Shown in pieces: positions 8,905 to 21,200 of a stretch of DNA of 64,000 nt. How positions within the stretch are numbered: position 1 is the first letter of the stretch; each line of letters starts with the position of its first letter. The notes under the pieces were generated by a model. It searched no databases, was not told the DNA's origin, and worked only from the letters and a program-made list of their open reading frames with translations. The position numbers were made by a program, and so were the translations under genes. The stretch is from Lysobacter sp. Root494 (GTDB lineage Bacteria; Pseudomonadota; Gammaproteobacteria; Xanthomonadales; Xanthomonadaceae): NCBI RefSeq assembly GCF_001427225.1, contig NZ_LMFH01000001.1:160329-224328 (forward strand). The letters are read 5' to 3'.

Positions 8905-9747
8905 TTACTTCTGGCAATGCCCGCACCACACCGTCGCCCGCTGCCCGATCGCCGCCTGCTTCAAGGGCCGGCCGCAACGGGGACACGGCTCGCCGCCGCG
9001 CCCGTACGCCAACAGCTCCAGTTCGAAGTAGCCGGGCTCGCCATCCGGCTTGATGAAGTCGCGCAGCGTGGTGCCGCCGCGCTCGATCGCATATGCCAGG
9101 ATCCGCTTCACCGCCGCGGCGAGCAGTGCGTAGCGTTCGCGCGACACCTTCCCCGCCGCGCGCAGGGGTGAGATGCCGGCTTCGAATAGCGCTTCGGCCG
9201 CATAGATGTTCCCCACGCCGACCACGACGCGCTGATCCATGAGGAACGTCTTCACCGGCGCCTTTCGGCCGCGGCTGAGCGCGAAGAGATAGTCGCCGTC
9301 GAGCGCGTCCGACAGCGGCTCCGGCCCGAGGTCGCGCAGCAGTTCATGCGTTTCCCCTGGCGGCTGCCACAGCAGGCAACCGAAGCGGCGAGGGTCGGTG
9401 AAACGCAGCACGCGCTGCGAATTCGAGGCGTTTCCTTGATGCGGTCCGGTGCCGAACACGATGTCGACGTGGTCGTGCGTCTTCACCGCCGTCGTCGCGG
9501 GGAGCACCCGCAGGCTGCCCGACATGCCCAGGTGCAGCAGGGCGCTGCCGGCCTGCGTGTCCAGCAGCAGGTACTTGGCCCGGCGCCGGATCGCGTCGAT
9601 TTTCTGTCCCGGCAGCAGCTCGCGAACCTCGGCGGGGATGGGCCAGCGCAGGTTGGGGCGGCGCAGGGTCACGCCGGTGACGGTGCGGCCTTCGACGTGG
9701 GGTGCGAGGCCGCGGCGGGTAGTTTCAACTTCGGGTAATTCGGGCAC
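8905..9747 (-). CDS. mutM: Formamidopyrimidine-DNA glycosylase (Fpg/MutM)
   Basis: Bifunctional base-excision repair enzyme that removes 8-oxoguanine and formamidopyrimidines and cleaves the abasic site. The mature N-terminus begins PELPEVETTRRGL, with the catalytic Pro2 and Glu3. Lys in RRRAKYLLLD corresponds to the conserved Lys57. The helix-two-turn-helix contains GVGNIYAAEALFEAGI. The C-terminal zinc finger is intact: CPRCGRPL and VWCGHCQK supply four cysteines. At 280 aa it is slightly longer than E. coli (269). A KTHDHVDIVFGTG segment lies in the N-terminal beta-sandwich. The gene ends about 240 bases before the ECF sigma start and is read in the same direction; the gap contains no recognised element. 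Confidence 0.96.
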   Translation of the reverse strand: MPELPEVETTRRGLAPHVEGRTVTGVTLRRPNLRWPIPAEVRELLPGQKIDAIRRRAKYLLLDTQAGSALLHLGMSGSLRVLPATTAVKTHDHVDIVFGTGPHQGNASNSQRVLRFTDPRRFGCLLWQPPGETHELLRDLGPEPLSDALDGDYLFALSRGRKAPVKTFLMDQRVVVGVGNIYAAEALFEAGISPLRAAGKVSRERYALLAAAVKRILAYAIERGGTTLRDFIKPDGEPGYFELELLAYGRGGEPCPRCGRPLKQAAIGQRATVWCGHCQK

Positions 9748-10030
9748 TCAGGACCTCGCCATGCATTCATCTCGGGCCGCGGCGGCGGCGGCGCGGGGGC
9801 ACGGCGTTGGCACGTCGTCCGCGGCGCGGCATCGCAACAGCTTAAAGGCCCGATCGGAGGCCACGGCCATTCAGCTTCAAACCTTGCTGAACCCCCGTCC
9901 GACCCCCATCACAGTCCCGGTTCCATACAGGGACGAACGTAACGCGGGGGTGGCAGAATTCCGCGCGGGACCGCGTCCTTTCATCCACCCCTTCGCCCGC
10001 GAAGGTGGCGCGTCCCGTTCCGGAGTTGTC

Positions 10031-11221
10031 ATGCCCGCATCCCTGCTCGATTTCCTCGCCGGTGGCCTGTTGCAGGCCGGCTGGGTCAGCCTGCTGATCT
10101 ATTTCCTGGTCGCCACGCAGCTCACCATCTTTTCGGTGACGCTGTACCTGCACCGCTCGCAGGCGCACCGCGCCGTCGACTTCCACCCGGCGCTGGCGCA
10201 CGTCTTCCGTTTCTGGACGTGGCTGTCGACTTCGATGATCACGAAGGAATGGGCGGCGATCCACCGCAAGCACCACGCCAAGGTCGAGACCGAGGAAGAC
10301 CCGCACAGCCCGCAGGTCAAGGGCATCAGGACCGTGTTCTGGCGCGGCGTCGAGCTGTACAAGGAAGCCCGCGCCGACCGCGAATCCATCGAGAAGTACG
10401 GCAAGGGCTGCCCGGACGACTGGATCGAGCGCCACCTCTACACGCCGCACGCGACGCTCGGCCCGACGCTGTATCTGTTCATCAGCTTTGCGTTGTTTGG
10501 TTTCGTGGGCGTCGCGTTGTGGGCGATCCAGATGGCGTGGATTCCGTTCTGGGCGGCGGGCGTCGTCAACGGGCTCGGCCACTGGTGGGGCTACCGCAAC
10601 TTCGAAAGCGCCGACACCTCGACCAACCTCACCCCGTGGGGCGTGTGGATCGGCGGCGAGGAACTGCACAACAACCACCACGCGTTCCCGTCGTCGGCGA
10701 AGTTCGCGCTGCGCAAGTTCGAATTCGACATCGGCTGGGCGGCGATCCGCGTGTTCGAGGCCGTGGGCCTGGCCAAGGTGCTGCGCATCGCGCCATCGCT
10801 CGACGTGCGCCCGAACATTGCCATGCCCGACAGCGAAACGATCCGTGCGCTGCTCGCGATCCGCTTCCAGGCGATGACCGACTACTACCGCAGCGTCACC
10901 CTGCCCGCACTGCGCGAAGCGAAGGTCAAGCTGCCGCGTCCGCTGCGCCGCGGCCTGGCCGACGGCGGCCGCTGGCTCGACGACGAAAAGCGCGCGCGCC
11001 TGCAGGCATGGTTGGCCGAAAGCCCGCGCATGGCGCAACTCGCCGAATTCCGCGCCAAGCTCTCGCAGGTGCTCGATGAGCGCTCGCACGACGCGCAGGC
11101 CACGCTCGCCCGCCTGCAGGCGTGGTGCGCCGAAGCCGAGGCGTCGGGCAACGCGGCGCTGCAGGCGTTCTCGATGCGCCTGAAGGGCTACGCGCTGGCA
11201 CCGGCGCGCATCGGCGCGTAA
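10031..11221 (+). CDS. Acyl-CoA/acyl-lipid delta-9-type fatty acid desaturase
   Basis: Integral-membrane di-iron desaturase that introduces a double bond into saturated fatty acyl chains, adjusting membrane fluidity. The 396-aa protein has three histidine boxes: HRSQAH, HRKHH (HRKHHAKVETEEDPHSP) and HNNHH (GEELHNNHHAFP). The extra histidine of GLGHWWGYRN is also present. Hydrophobic segments flank the boxes (LLIYFLVATQLTIFSVTLYL; TLYLFISFALFGFVGVALWA). After the last box comes an unusually long Arg/Ala-rich helical tail of about 150 residues. The ATG at 10031 starts just before the first membrane helix. A GC hairpin with a T-run follows the stop, giving a clear single-gene unit. Confidence 0.9.
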   Translation: MPASLLDFLAGGLLQAGWVSLLIYFLVATQLTIFSVTLYLHRSQAHRAVDFHPALAHVFRFWTWLSTSMITKEWAAIHRKHHAKVETEEDPHSPQVKGIRTVFWRGVELYKEARADRESIEKYGKGCPDDWIERHLYTPHATLGPTLYLFISFALFGFVGVALWAIQMAWIPFWAAGVVNGLGHWWGYRNFESADTSTNLTPWGVWIGGEELHNNHHAFPSSAKFALRKFEFDIGWAAIRVFEAVGLAKVLRIAPSLDVRPNIAMPDSETIRALLAIRFQAMTDYYRSVTLPALREAKVKLPRPLRRGLADGGRWLDDEKRARLQAWLAESPRMAQLAEFRAKLSQVLDERSHDAQATLARLQAWCAEAEASGNAALQAFSMRLKGYALAPARIGA

Positions 11222-11248
11222 TGCCGCGGTATCACGCAATGCATTCGG

Positions 11249-11278
11249 AAGGGGCGGCGACGCCCCTTTCGTATTTTT
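11249..11278 (+). terminator. Intrinsic terminator after desaturase
   Basis: Perfect 8-bp stem (AAGGGGCG / CGCCCCTT) with a GCGA tetraloop, followed by TCGTATTTTT. It lies 27 bases after the desaturase stop codon and separates it from the EF-hand gene. Confidence 0.85.
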
Positions 11279-11310
11279 CGGTTCAGCGGAGCTCCGGCAC
11301 ATTCCGCCGC

Positions 11311-11649
11311 ATGTTTTCGCAAATCCACATCGCTGCCTGCGTGGGCCTGCTGTATCCGGCGATCGCGTCGGCGCAGGTCACCGCAACGGGCGAGTATCTC
11401 GCCCGCATGGACACCGATGGCGACGGCCGAATCGCGCTGGCCGAATACCAGGCGTGGATGGGTTACGCCTTCGAACACATGGACGCCAATCGCGACGGGC
11501 AACTCACCGCCGACGAACTGCCGGGGGGCAAGGGGCGCACGATCAGTCTTGCCGAACATCGCGAGTCACTGGCCGCGATGTTCCGCCGCCAGGACGCGGA
11601 TGGCGATGGCTTCCTCAGCGCGAAGGAACTTGCTGCGCCACCGCGCTGA
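11311..11649 (+). CDS. Secreted EF-hand calcium-binding protein
   Basis: A 112-aa exported protein. Residues 1-20 are a signal peptide (MFSQIHIAACVGLLYP-AIASA). Three canonical EF-hand loops follow: DTDGDGRIALAE, DANRDGQLTADE and DADGDGFLSAKE, each with Asp/Asn at ligand positions 1, 3 and 5 and Glu at 12. A fourth loop is absent. It probably binds calcium in the periplasm or outside the cell; no enzyme domain is attached. I chose the ATG at 11311 because it begins the signal peptide and lies downstream of the desaturase terminator; a longer in-frame start at 11239 would precede that terminator. No good ribosome binding site is visible. Confidence 0.8.
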   Translation: MFSQIHIAACVGLLYPAIASAQVTATGEYLARMDTDGDGRIALAEYQAWMGYAFEHMDANRDGQLTADELPGGKGRTISLAEHRESLAAMFRRQDADGDGFLSAKELAAPPR

Positions 11650-11659
11650 TCTGCGCCTT

Positions 11660-11690
11660 GTGGAGCGGAGCTTGCTTCGCTGCTTTTGCG
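11660..11690 (+). repeat. GCGGAGCTTGCTTCGCTGC-type palindromic repeat (family C)
   Basis: A short palindrome (AGCGGAGC / GCTTCGCT) followed by GCTTTTG, located just after the EF-hand stop. A second copy with almost the same sequence occurs at 43172-43200 after the MocR-type gene. Both follow a coding end and have a T-run, so they may act as terminators. The rest of the 236-base gap up to the epimerase shows nothing recognisable. Confidence 0.6.
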
Positions 11691-11885
11691 TCCATGGCGC
11701 CAGCTGCTCCACTGCTTCTGTATTCAAAACACCCGAGCCGGCCTGATGCACCTCGCCGACGCCGTCCGGACAAGCCCGGATCCATCAGGAGCACAGCAGC
11801 CGGGCAAGCACCGATCTGCAAAGCTCCGTGCGGACGAGAAGACGATGTAAAAGGGAACGTCGCCCACGTTCACTACAATGCCCGC

Positions 11886-12848
11886 ATGACCATCCTCGTT
11901 ACCGGCGCAGCCGGCTTCATCGGCGCCTACGTGTGCCGCGCACTCAAGGACCGCGATGCCGTGGTCGGCATCGACAGCTTCAACGACTATTACGATCCGC
12001 AGCTCAAGCGCGATCGCGTCACGGCGTTGTGCGCGGATATCGACATCCGGCAGATCGACCTCACCGATCGCGGCGCGCTGGAAGCATTGTTCGACGAAGT
12101 GCAGCCATTGCGCGTCGTACACCTCGGAGCGCAGGCCGGCGTGCGCTATTCGTTGAGCAACCCGCACGCCTACGTCGACAGCAACCTGGTCGGCTTCGTC
12201 AACATGCTCGAGCTGTGCCGCCATCGCGGCGTGCAGCACCTGGTGTACGCGAGTTCGTCGTCCGTGTATGGCGATTCGGCGAAGCCGCCGTTCTCCGAGG
12301 ACCAGCGCGTCGACCAGCCGCGTTCGCTGTACGCGGCGACCAAGGCCGCGAACGAACTGATGGCCCACACCTACGCGCATCTCTATGGCCTGCGCGCGAC
12401 CGGCCTGCGCTTCTTCACCGTCTACGGCCCCTGGGGCCGCCCCGACATGGCGCCGCTGCTGTTCTCGCGCGCGGTGCTGGCGGGGCGCCCGATCGAGGTG
12501 TTCAACCACGGCCGGATGCGCCGGGACTTCACTTTCATCGACGACATCGTCGCGGGCGTGCTGGGCGCGCTGGATCATCCGTCGCAGGAAGATCCACCGC
12601 ACCGCGTGTTCAACCTCGGCAACCACACGCCGGTGGAACTGGAGCGCTTCATTACGGTGATCGAACAGGCTGCAGGCAAGCCCGCGCAGAAGATCTACCG
12701 CGAGATGCAGCCGGGCGACATGATCGAAACCATGGCCGACACCTCGCGCGCGAAGGCGGCGTTCGGCTTCGAACCGGCGACTTCGATCGAGGAAGGACTG
12801 CCGCAGGTCGTGGCCTGGTGCCGCGATTACTTCGGCGACCGCGCCTGA
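11886..12848 (+). CDS. NAD-dependent UDP-glucuronate 4-epimerase-like sugar epimerase
   Basis: Short-chain dehydrogenase/reductase of the extended sugar-nucleotide epimerase type, 320 aa. The Rossmann motif is TGAAGFIGAYV at residues 6-16. The catalytic set is Ser in YASSSSVYG and the YxxxK motif YAATK. FNDYYDPQLKRDR after the first domain, FFTVYGPWGRPDMA and VFNHGRMRRDFTFIDDI are characteristic of UDP-glucuronate 4-epimerases (GalA-forming, as in LPS and capsule synthesis). It likely supplies a UDP-uronic acid for surface polysaccharide. It starts at ATG 11886; the ORF is open far upstream but without a start signal. A glycosyltransferase gene follows about 100 bases later on the same strand, consistent with a shared envelope role. 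Confidence 0.85.
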   Translation: MTILVTGAAGFIGAYVCRALKDRDAVVGIDSFNDYYDPQLKRDRVTALCADIDIRQIDLTDRGALEALFDEVQPLRVVHLGAQAGVRYSLSNPHAYVDSNLVGFVNMLELCRHRGVQHLVYASSSSVYGDSAKPPFSEDQRVDQPRSLYAATKAANELMAHTYAHLYGLRATGLRFFTVYGPWGRPDMAPLLFSRAVLAGRPIEVFNHGRMRRDFTFIDDIVAGVLGALDHPSQEDPPHRVFNLGNHTPVELERFITVIEQAAGKPAQKIYREMQPGDMIETMADTSRAKAAFGFEPATSIEEGLPQVVAWCRDYFGDRA

Positions 12849-12947
12849 GCGTCCCGCCGCTGCGCTGACGCCGTAACCCGCGGGCGGGTACGATGCACGC
12901 CCATCCGCCCCGTTCAGCCGCGTCCCGCACGCGACCGCAGTGTCCTG

Positions 12948-13679
12948 ATGCCCGCCTTGCAGCAGCCCCAAATCTCCGTGGTCGTGCCCGTGTTCAACGA
13001 GCAGGACAATGTCGCGTCGCTGGTCCACGAAATCGTGGCGGCGCTGCGTGGCGTGGCGTCGTTCGAGATCGTCTACGTCGATGACCACTCGCGCGACAGC
13101 ACGCTGGCGGTGCTGCGCGAGCTAAAGACGCAGGTGCCAGAACTGCGCGTGCTTCACCACGTTACCCAGAGCGGGCAGAGCACCGCGATCCGGACCGGCG
13201 TAAGGGCAGCCCGCGGCGAATGGATCGCCACGCTCGACGGCGATGGCCAGAACGATCCGGCCGACATTCCGAAGCTGATCGCCGAACGCGCGCAGGCGCT
13301 GCCCGACGTGAAGCTGTTCGCGGGTTGGCGCGTCAATCGCCAGGACACCGGCAGCAAGCGCTGGGCGTCGAAATGGGCCAACGCGATCCGCGCACGCATG
13401 CTGCGCGACGACACCCCCGACACCGGCTGCGGCATCAAGCTGTTCGAACGCGCGGCGTTCCTCGACCTGCCGTACTTCGACCACATGCACCGCTACCTGC
13501 CGGCCCTGATGCAGCGCGCCGGATGGAAGACGGTGAGCGTGCCCGTCAATCACCGTCCACGCACCGCGGGCGTGTCCAAGTACAACAATCTCAATCGCGC
13601 GCTGGTGGGTATCCGCGACCTGCGCGGCGTGGCGTGGCTGATCACGCGCAGCAGGCGCACGGCCGTCGAGGAGGTCTGA
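12948..13679 (+). CDS. Family 2 glycosyltransferase (dolichol-phosphate mannose synthase-like)
   Basis: A 243-aa GT-A fold transferase that moves a sugar from a nucleotide donor, most likely onto a polyprenyl phosphate. Visible motifs are the nucleotide-binding VVVPVFNEQDNV at about residues 10-21, VYVDDHSRDST, the DxD-type TLDGDGQNDPADI and the acceptor-side DTGCGIKLF. There are no C-terminal membrane helices, as in the soluble DPM1-type subgroup. The next gene starts one base after its stop and encodes a small membrane protein, so the two likely form one unit that modifies lipid-linked sugars or lipid A. The exact sugar is unknown. Confidence 0.85.
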   Translation: MPALQQPQISVVVPVFNEQDNVASLVHEIVAALRGVASFEIVYVDDHSRDSTLAVLRELKTQVPELRVLHHVTQSGQSTAIRTGVRAARGEWIATLDGDGQNDPADIPKLIAERAQALPDVKLFAGWRVNRQDTGSKRWASKWANAIRARMLRDDTPDTGCGIKLFERAAFLDLPYFDHMHRYLPALMQRAGWKTVSVPVNHRPRTAGVSKYNNLNRALVGIRDLRGVAWLITRSRRTAVEEV

Positions 13680-13680
13680 G

Positions 13681-14052
13681 ATGTTGCTGATGGCCCTGTC
13701 CGCGACCATTCAAGGCGGCGCGGACTTCATGAACTCGTCGATCGGCTGGCTGGAATGGACCGGCCTGCACATGTCGCCGTGGAAAATCATCGGTCTCACC
13801 GGCGCGCTGATGTTCGGCGGGCGCTGGCTGGTGCAGTTCGTTGCCAGCAAGCGCCAGGGCAAGCCCGTGATCCCACGCCTGTTCTGGTACATGAGCATCG
13901 TGGGCAGCCTGATGACGCTGGCCTACTTCATCTTCGGCAAGAACGATTCGGTCGGCATCCTGCAGAACCTGTTCCCGGCGTTCACGGCCTGCTACAGCCT
14001 GTGGCTGGACATCCGGCACCGGGGTTGGAAGCGGGACAAGGCGACGCACTGA
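13681..14052 (+). CDS. Small membrane protein with lipid A biosynthesis N-terminal (LAB_N) domain
   Basis: A 123-aa membrane protein with three hydrophobic segments (IIGLTGALMFGGRWLVQFVAS; LFWYMSIVGSLMTLAYFIFG; LQNLFPAFTACYSLWLDI). The motifs GALMFGGRWLVQ, P-RLFWYMS and GILQN match the LAB_N domain found as a stand-alone protein next to family 2 glycosyltransferases and at the N-terminus of some LpxB proteins. It probably partners the upstream transferase at the inner membrane, possibly in attaching a lipid-carried sugar. The ATG begins one base after the transferase stop, so translation is coupled. The family name is known; the function of the stand-alone form is not settled. Confidence 0.82.
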   Translation: MLLMALSATIQGGADFMNSSIGWLEWTGLHMSPWKIIGLTGALMFGGRWLVQFVASKRQGKPVIPRLFWYMSIVGSLMTLAYFIFGKNDSVGILQNLFPAFTACYSLWLDIRHRGWKRDKATH

Positions 14053-14060
14053 CGCCTTTC

Positions 14061-14187
14061 CCTTCTCCCGGCCTGCGGGGAAAAGGTGCCCGCATCGCCC
14101 AGCCCCTCACCCTGCGTTGCTGCGCGACGCTGTCCCTCGCGGGGCGCGGGGCGCGGGGCGCGGGGCGAGGGAAGAGGCGAGACGACC
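14061..14187 (+). repeat. Family B palindromic repeat with tandem GCGGGGC units
   Basis: A copy of the CCTCACCCTGCGTTGCTGCGC-type element that recurs near 21.8, 25.9, 43.3 and 48.9 kb. Here the core has been replaced by four tandem copies of an 8-base GCGGGGC-like unit (14137-14167). The rest of the 378-base gap holds the rpmB promoter and nothing else I recognise. Confidence 0.7.
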
Positions 14188-14219
14188 TCCCGCGAAGGCG
14201 GTGCCCCTGTGGATAACCC

Positions 14220-14248
14220 TTGCCCGGCCTTCCCCGCACATGCATAAT
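14220..14248 (+). promoter_or_regulatory. Predicted sigma-70 promoter of rpmB-rpmG
   Basis: TTGCCC at 14220-14225, a 17-base spacer and CATAAT at 14243-14248 match the -35 and -10 consensus at four of six and five of six positions. It lies about 180 bases before rpmB, leaving a long 5' leader that could carry autoregulation; I saw no defined structure in it. Confidence 0.55.
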
Positions 14249-14430
14249 GCGCGGCTCGCTGCGTCCGGTCGCCTTCAGGCATGACCGGGCGGGACCGGAA
14301 CCACGATTCCCTCCCGCCGCCGGCAGCGGACCAATCCTGACCCGAATCGTGAGCCGCCACAGACCATCGCGGGCGGAGGGGCCGCCGCCTCCCTGGCCAA
14401 GGGAAGCATCAAATACCTTTCGAGGTGCGT

Positions 14431-14667
14431 ATGTCCCGAGTTTGCCAAGTAACCGGCAAGCGTACGACGACCGGCAACAACGTCTCGCACGCAATGAACA
14501 AGACCCGCCGCCGTTTCCTCCCGAACCTGCATGAACGCCGGTTCTGGGTTGCCAGCGAAAACCGCTGGGTGAAGCTGCGTCTTTCCACGGCTGCCCTGCG
14601 CACCATCGACAAGAACGGCATCGATGCCGTCCTGGCCGACCTGCGCAAGCGCGGCGAGAAGATCTGA
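14431..14667 (+). CDS. rpmB: 50S ribosomal protein L28
   Basis: A 78-aa ribosomal protein of the large subunit. The sequence begins [20 protein letters not shown] and contains [17 protein letters not shown], the family hallmark, and the C-terminal [18 protein letters not shown]. Length equals E. coli L28. The ATG at 14431 has CGAGG five bases upstream. rpmG follows 15 bases after the stop, the conserved rpmB-rpmG operon of proteobacteria. Zinc-binding cysteines found in some L28 proteins are reduced to one (VCQV). Confidence 0.97.
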   Translation: MSRVCQVTGKRTTTGNNVSHAMNKTRRRFLPNLHERRFWVASENRWVKLRLSTAALRTIDKNGIDAVLADLRKRGEKI

Positions 14668-14682
14668 AGGAGGATCTGAATC

Positions 14683-14847
14683 ATGGCTTCCAAGCGCGAC
14701 AAGATCCGCCTGATCTCCTCGGCCAACACCGGCCACTTCTACACCACCGACAAGAACAAGAAGAACACGCCGAACAAGATGGAGGTCAAGAAGTACGACC
14801 CCGTCGTTCGCAAGCACGTGATCTACAAGGAAGGCAAGATCAAGTGA
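14683..14847 (+). CDS. rpmG: 50S ribosomal protein L33
   Basis: A 54-aa large-subunit ribosomal protein. It reads [14 protein letters not shown], then [18 protein letters not shown] and ends [11 protein letters not shown], all matching L33. No CxxC pair is present, so this is the zinc-free type. AAGGAGGA lies about nine bases before the ATG. It is the second gene of the rpmB-rpmG operon, and ends in a hairpin-rich region. Confidence 0.97.
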   Translation: MASKRDKIRLISSANTGHFYTTDKNKKNTPNKMEVKKYDPVVRKHVIYKEGKIK

Positions 14848-14853
14848 CGTTTT

Positions 14854-14880
14854 GGCCCCTTCGCGCTGTGCGCGAAGGGC
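14854..14880 (+). terminator. Hairpin after rpmG
   Basis: CCCTTCGCG and CGCGAAGGG form a 9-bp stem around a 5-base loop, starting about ten bases after the rpmG stop. The downstream T-content is weak (CTTTGCC), so it may work with the stronger terminator at 14962. Confidence 0.6.
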
Positions 14881-14890
14881 TTTGCCAAAA

Positions 14891-15053
14891 CGTCATCCCC
14901 GCATGCTCCTGGCGGGGATCCAGTGACTTTGCTGTTGATGTCGCTGTTGCCCTTGTTCGAAGAAGCCCGCCGCAAGGCGGGCTTCTGCTTTTCCGGGTGA
15001 GATAAAACGAAGAGCAAAGTCACTGGATCCCCGCTTTCGCGGGGATGACGAGC
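14891..15053 (+). repeat. Inverted REP pair (REPIN-like, family A)
   Basis: Two copies of the GTCATCCCCGC...GCGGGGATCCAGTGACTTTG element in opposite orientation (14891-14925 and 15016-15053) enclose about 90 bases. This is the arrangement called a REPIN. The enclosed segment contains the rpmG terminator hairpin. Similar single and paired copies occur at six other places in the window. Confidence 0.8.
14962..14992 (+). terminator. Intrinsic terminator of rpmBG
   Basis: Perfect 10-bp stem GAAGCCCGCC / GGCGGGCTTC with GCAA loop, then TGCTTTT. It lies inside the REP pair, 115 bases after rpmG. Confidence 0.75.
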
Positions 15054-15078
15054 AACAGCACAGCACAGCACAAACAAA

Positions 15079-15100
15079 AGCCCCGGCCGAAACCGGGGCT
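15079..15100 (-). terminator. Intrinsic terminator of the M4 protease gene
   Basis: AGCCCCGG / CCGGGGCT stem with a six-base loop; read on the minus strand it is followed by TTTTGTTTGT. It lies 41 bases after the protease stop codon. Confidence 0.8.
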
Positions 15101-15140
15101 TATGCATTCCAGGATGCGTGAAAAAAACACCCTCAACCCA

Positions 15141-18247
<3,107 letters not shown>

Positions 18248-21200
18248 ATGATCCCGGGCTGGATGCTGCTGCTGGTGTCGTTGGGCTATGTCGGCCTGCT
18301 GTTCACCGTCGCCTACATCGGCGACCAGCGCGAACCCGGATCGAAGCAGCAGCAGCGCTGGCTGCGCCCGCTGGTGTATTCGCTCGCCCTCGCGGTCTAT
18401 GCCTCGTCGTGGACGTTCTACGGCGCGGTCGGTACCGCTGCGCGTACCGGGCTCGGCTTCCTGCCGATCTATCTCGGCCCGCTGCTGATGCTGGTGTTCG
18501 GCTGGCGCATCCTCGAACGCCTGGTACTGATTTCCGGCGAGCACCGCATCGTCTCGATTGCCGACTTCCTGTCGTCGCGTTATGGCCGCGCGCCGGGTCT
18601 CGCAGCACTGGTCGCCGCCGTCGCGCTGATCGCCGCGGTGCCGTACGTCGCGTTGCAGTTCAAGGCCGTCGCGTTGAGCGTGTCGGTGCTCGCGCCGGGC
18701 AGCGAGAAGGTGTTGCCCGGCGATCCCGCGCTGTATGTCGCGCTGCTGCTCGCGGTGTTCGCGATCCTGTTCGGTACGCGGCAGATCGACGCGACCGAAC
18801 ACCATCGTGGGATGGTGCTTGCCGTCGCGCTCGAATCGCTGGTGAAGCTGCTCGCCTTCGTCGCGATCGGTGTCTTCGCGATGGCGCACCTGCCTGGTAC
18901 CGGCAACACGATCGATCGCGTCGTGCAGGCCTCCGACGTCGTCTTCGCGCAGGGCATGCCCGCGGGCTTCGTCGCTCAGACGCTGCTCGCGTTCGCCGCG
19001 ATCGTGTGCCTGCCGCGGCAGTTCCATGTCGCCGTCGTCGAATGCCAGGACGCGGGCGACCTGCGTCCCGCGCGCTGGTTGTTCGGCGGGTATCTCGTGA
19101 TCGTCAGCCTGCTGGTGGTGCCGATCACGCTCGCCGGACAATCGCTGCTCGCGGGCACCGGTGCGTCGCCCGACACCTACGTGCTCGCGCTGCCGTTGTC
19201 GCTCGACCACAACGCGCTCGCGCTGATGGCTTACGTCGGCGGCTTCTCCGCCGCGACGGGCATGGTGATCGTGGCGAGCGTCGCGCTGGCGACGATGGTG
19301 AGCAACGACCTCGTGATGCCGCTGCTGTTGCGAAGCGGCGCCTTGCACGAAGGCGCGAGTATCGATCGCCAGGTGCTCTGGGTGCGCCGCGTGACGATCG
19401 TCGCGCTCGCATTGATGGCGTACGCCTACCACCGTGGTTCGGCCGGCGAAACACTGGCGCAGCATGGTCTGCTCGCCTTTGCCGCGGTGGCGCAGTTCGC
19501 GCCCGCGCTGATCGGCGGCCTCTACTGGCGCGGCGCGAGCCGCGTCGGCGCGTTCACCGGATTGCTGCTCGGCGCGCTGCTGTGGGCGTACACGCTGATG
19601 CTGCCCGCGCTCGCGCGCGCGGGCTGGCTCGATACCGCATGGCTCGTCGATGGTCCGCTCGGCATCGGTTGGCTGCGGCCCGAGCAACTGCTCGGCCTGC
19701 GCGGCTGGGATGCGCTCACGCACGGCGTGGTGTGGTCGCTGCTCGCCAACACCGGCGCCTTCGTGTTCGTGTCGGCGTGGAAGCGGCCGCGCCTGCAGGA
19801 CCAGTTGCTCGCCACCTCGTACCTCGATCCCTACGCGCAGCGTTCAGCGCTCGGTCCCGGCGGCTGGGCCGGCAGCGTGCGCGGCGGCGAACTGCTCGCG
19901 CTCGCCGAACGCATCGTCGGCGAGCGCCACGCCCGCCGCGCCTTCGAGGAATACGCACGCGGACGAGGCCGCGTGTGGCATCCCGAACACCCCGCCGACC
20001 GCGCGCTCGCGCAGTTCACCGAACGCCTGCTCGCCTCCGCGATCGGCGCCGCCTCTGCGCGACTCACGCTCACCACCGCATTGCGTGGCTCGGGCATGGA
20101 ACTGGGCGAAGTCGTGTCGCTGCTCGACGAAGCGAGCCAGGAGCTGCGCTTCAACCGCCAGGTACTGTCGACCACGCTGGAAAACATCAGCCAGGGCGTG
20201 AGCGTGGTCGACGCCGAAATGCGCCTGGTCGCATGGAACCGCCGCTACCAGGAACTGTTCGGTTATCCCGACGGCATGCTCTACGTCGGCCGTCCGGTGA
20301 GCGATCTCATCCGCTGGAACGCGCTACGCGGCGAGATGAGCACCGGACCGTTGTCGCCCGCCGGCGTCGAAGAGCAGGTGCGCCGCCGCCTCGCCCACCT
20401 GCGCGCGGGCTCGCCGCACCTGTTTGAACGCGTGCGCGCGAGCGGACAGGTGATCGAGATGCGCGGCCAGCCGCTTCCAGGCGGCGGCTACGTGACCAGC
20501 TACAGCGACGTGACCGATTACAAGCGCGCCGAAGCCGCGCTGCGCGAAATCAACGAGACCCTTGAGCAGCGCGTCGAGCTGCGCACCCGTGAAGCCGAAG
20601 CCGCGCAGCAATCGAAGACCCGTTTCCTCGCCGCGGTGAGCCACGACGTGCTGCAGCCGCTGAACGCCGCACGCCTGTTCGCGTCCGCACTGCGCGAGAG
20701 CGGTGTCAACGGCGAACAGTCGCGTCTCGCCGAACGCGTTGATGCGTCCCTGCGCGCGGCGGAAGAACTGCTCGACGGCCTCCTCGACATCTCGCGCCTG
20801 GAAGCCGGCGCGCTGCAGCCCGAACGCACCGACTTCGACGCCGGCGAACTGCTGCGCGAGCTCGCCACGCAGTACACACCCATGGCCGCAGAGCGTGGTC
20901 TGCAGTTGCGCGTGCGCCTGCGCGACGAATCGCTGCCCGTGCACACCGATCGCCGCCTGCTGCGCCGCGCGCTGCAGAACTTCCTCGCCAATGCATTGCG
21001 TTACACCCGCAACGGCGGCGTGCTGATGACCGCGCGAATTCGCGACGGTGCCGTCGTGCTGCAGGTATGGGACACCGGGCCGGGCATTTCCGAACACCAC
21101 CTCGACCAGATCTTCGAGGAATTCCGCCGATTCGAAACGCCCGGCAGCAGCGGCGAACGCGGGCTCGGGCTGGGCCTGTCGATCTGCCAGCGCATCGCGC

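Noticed and set aside
14053..14200. Small coding region between LAB_N gene and rpmB
   Set aside because: The open frames are produced by tandem GCGGGGC repeats and lack any start signal.
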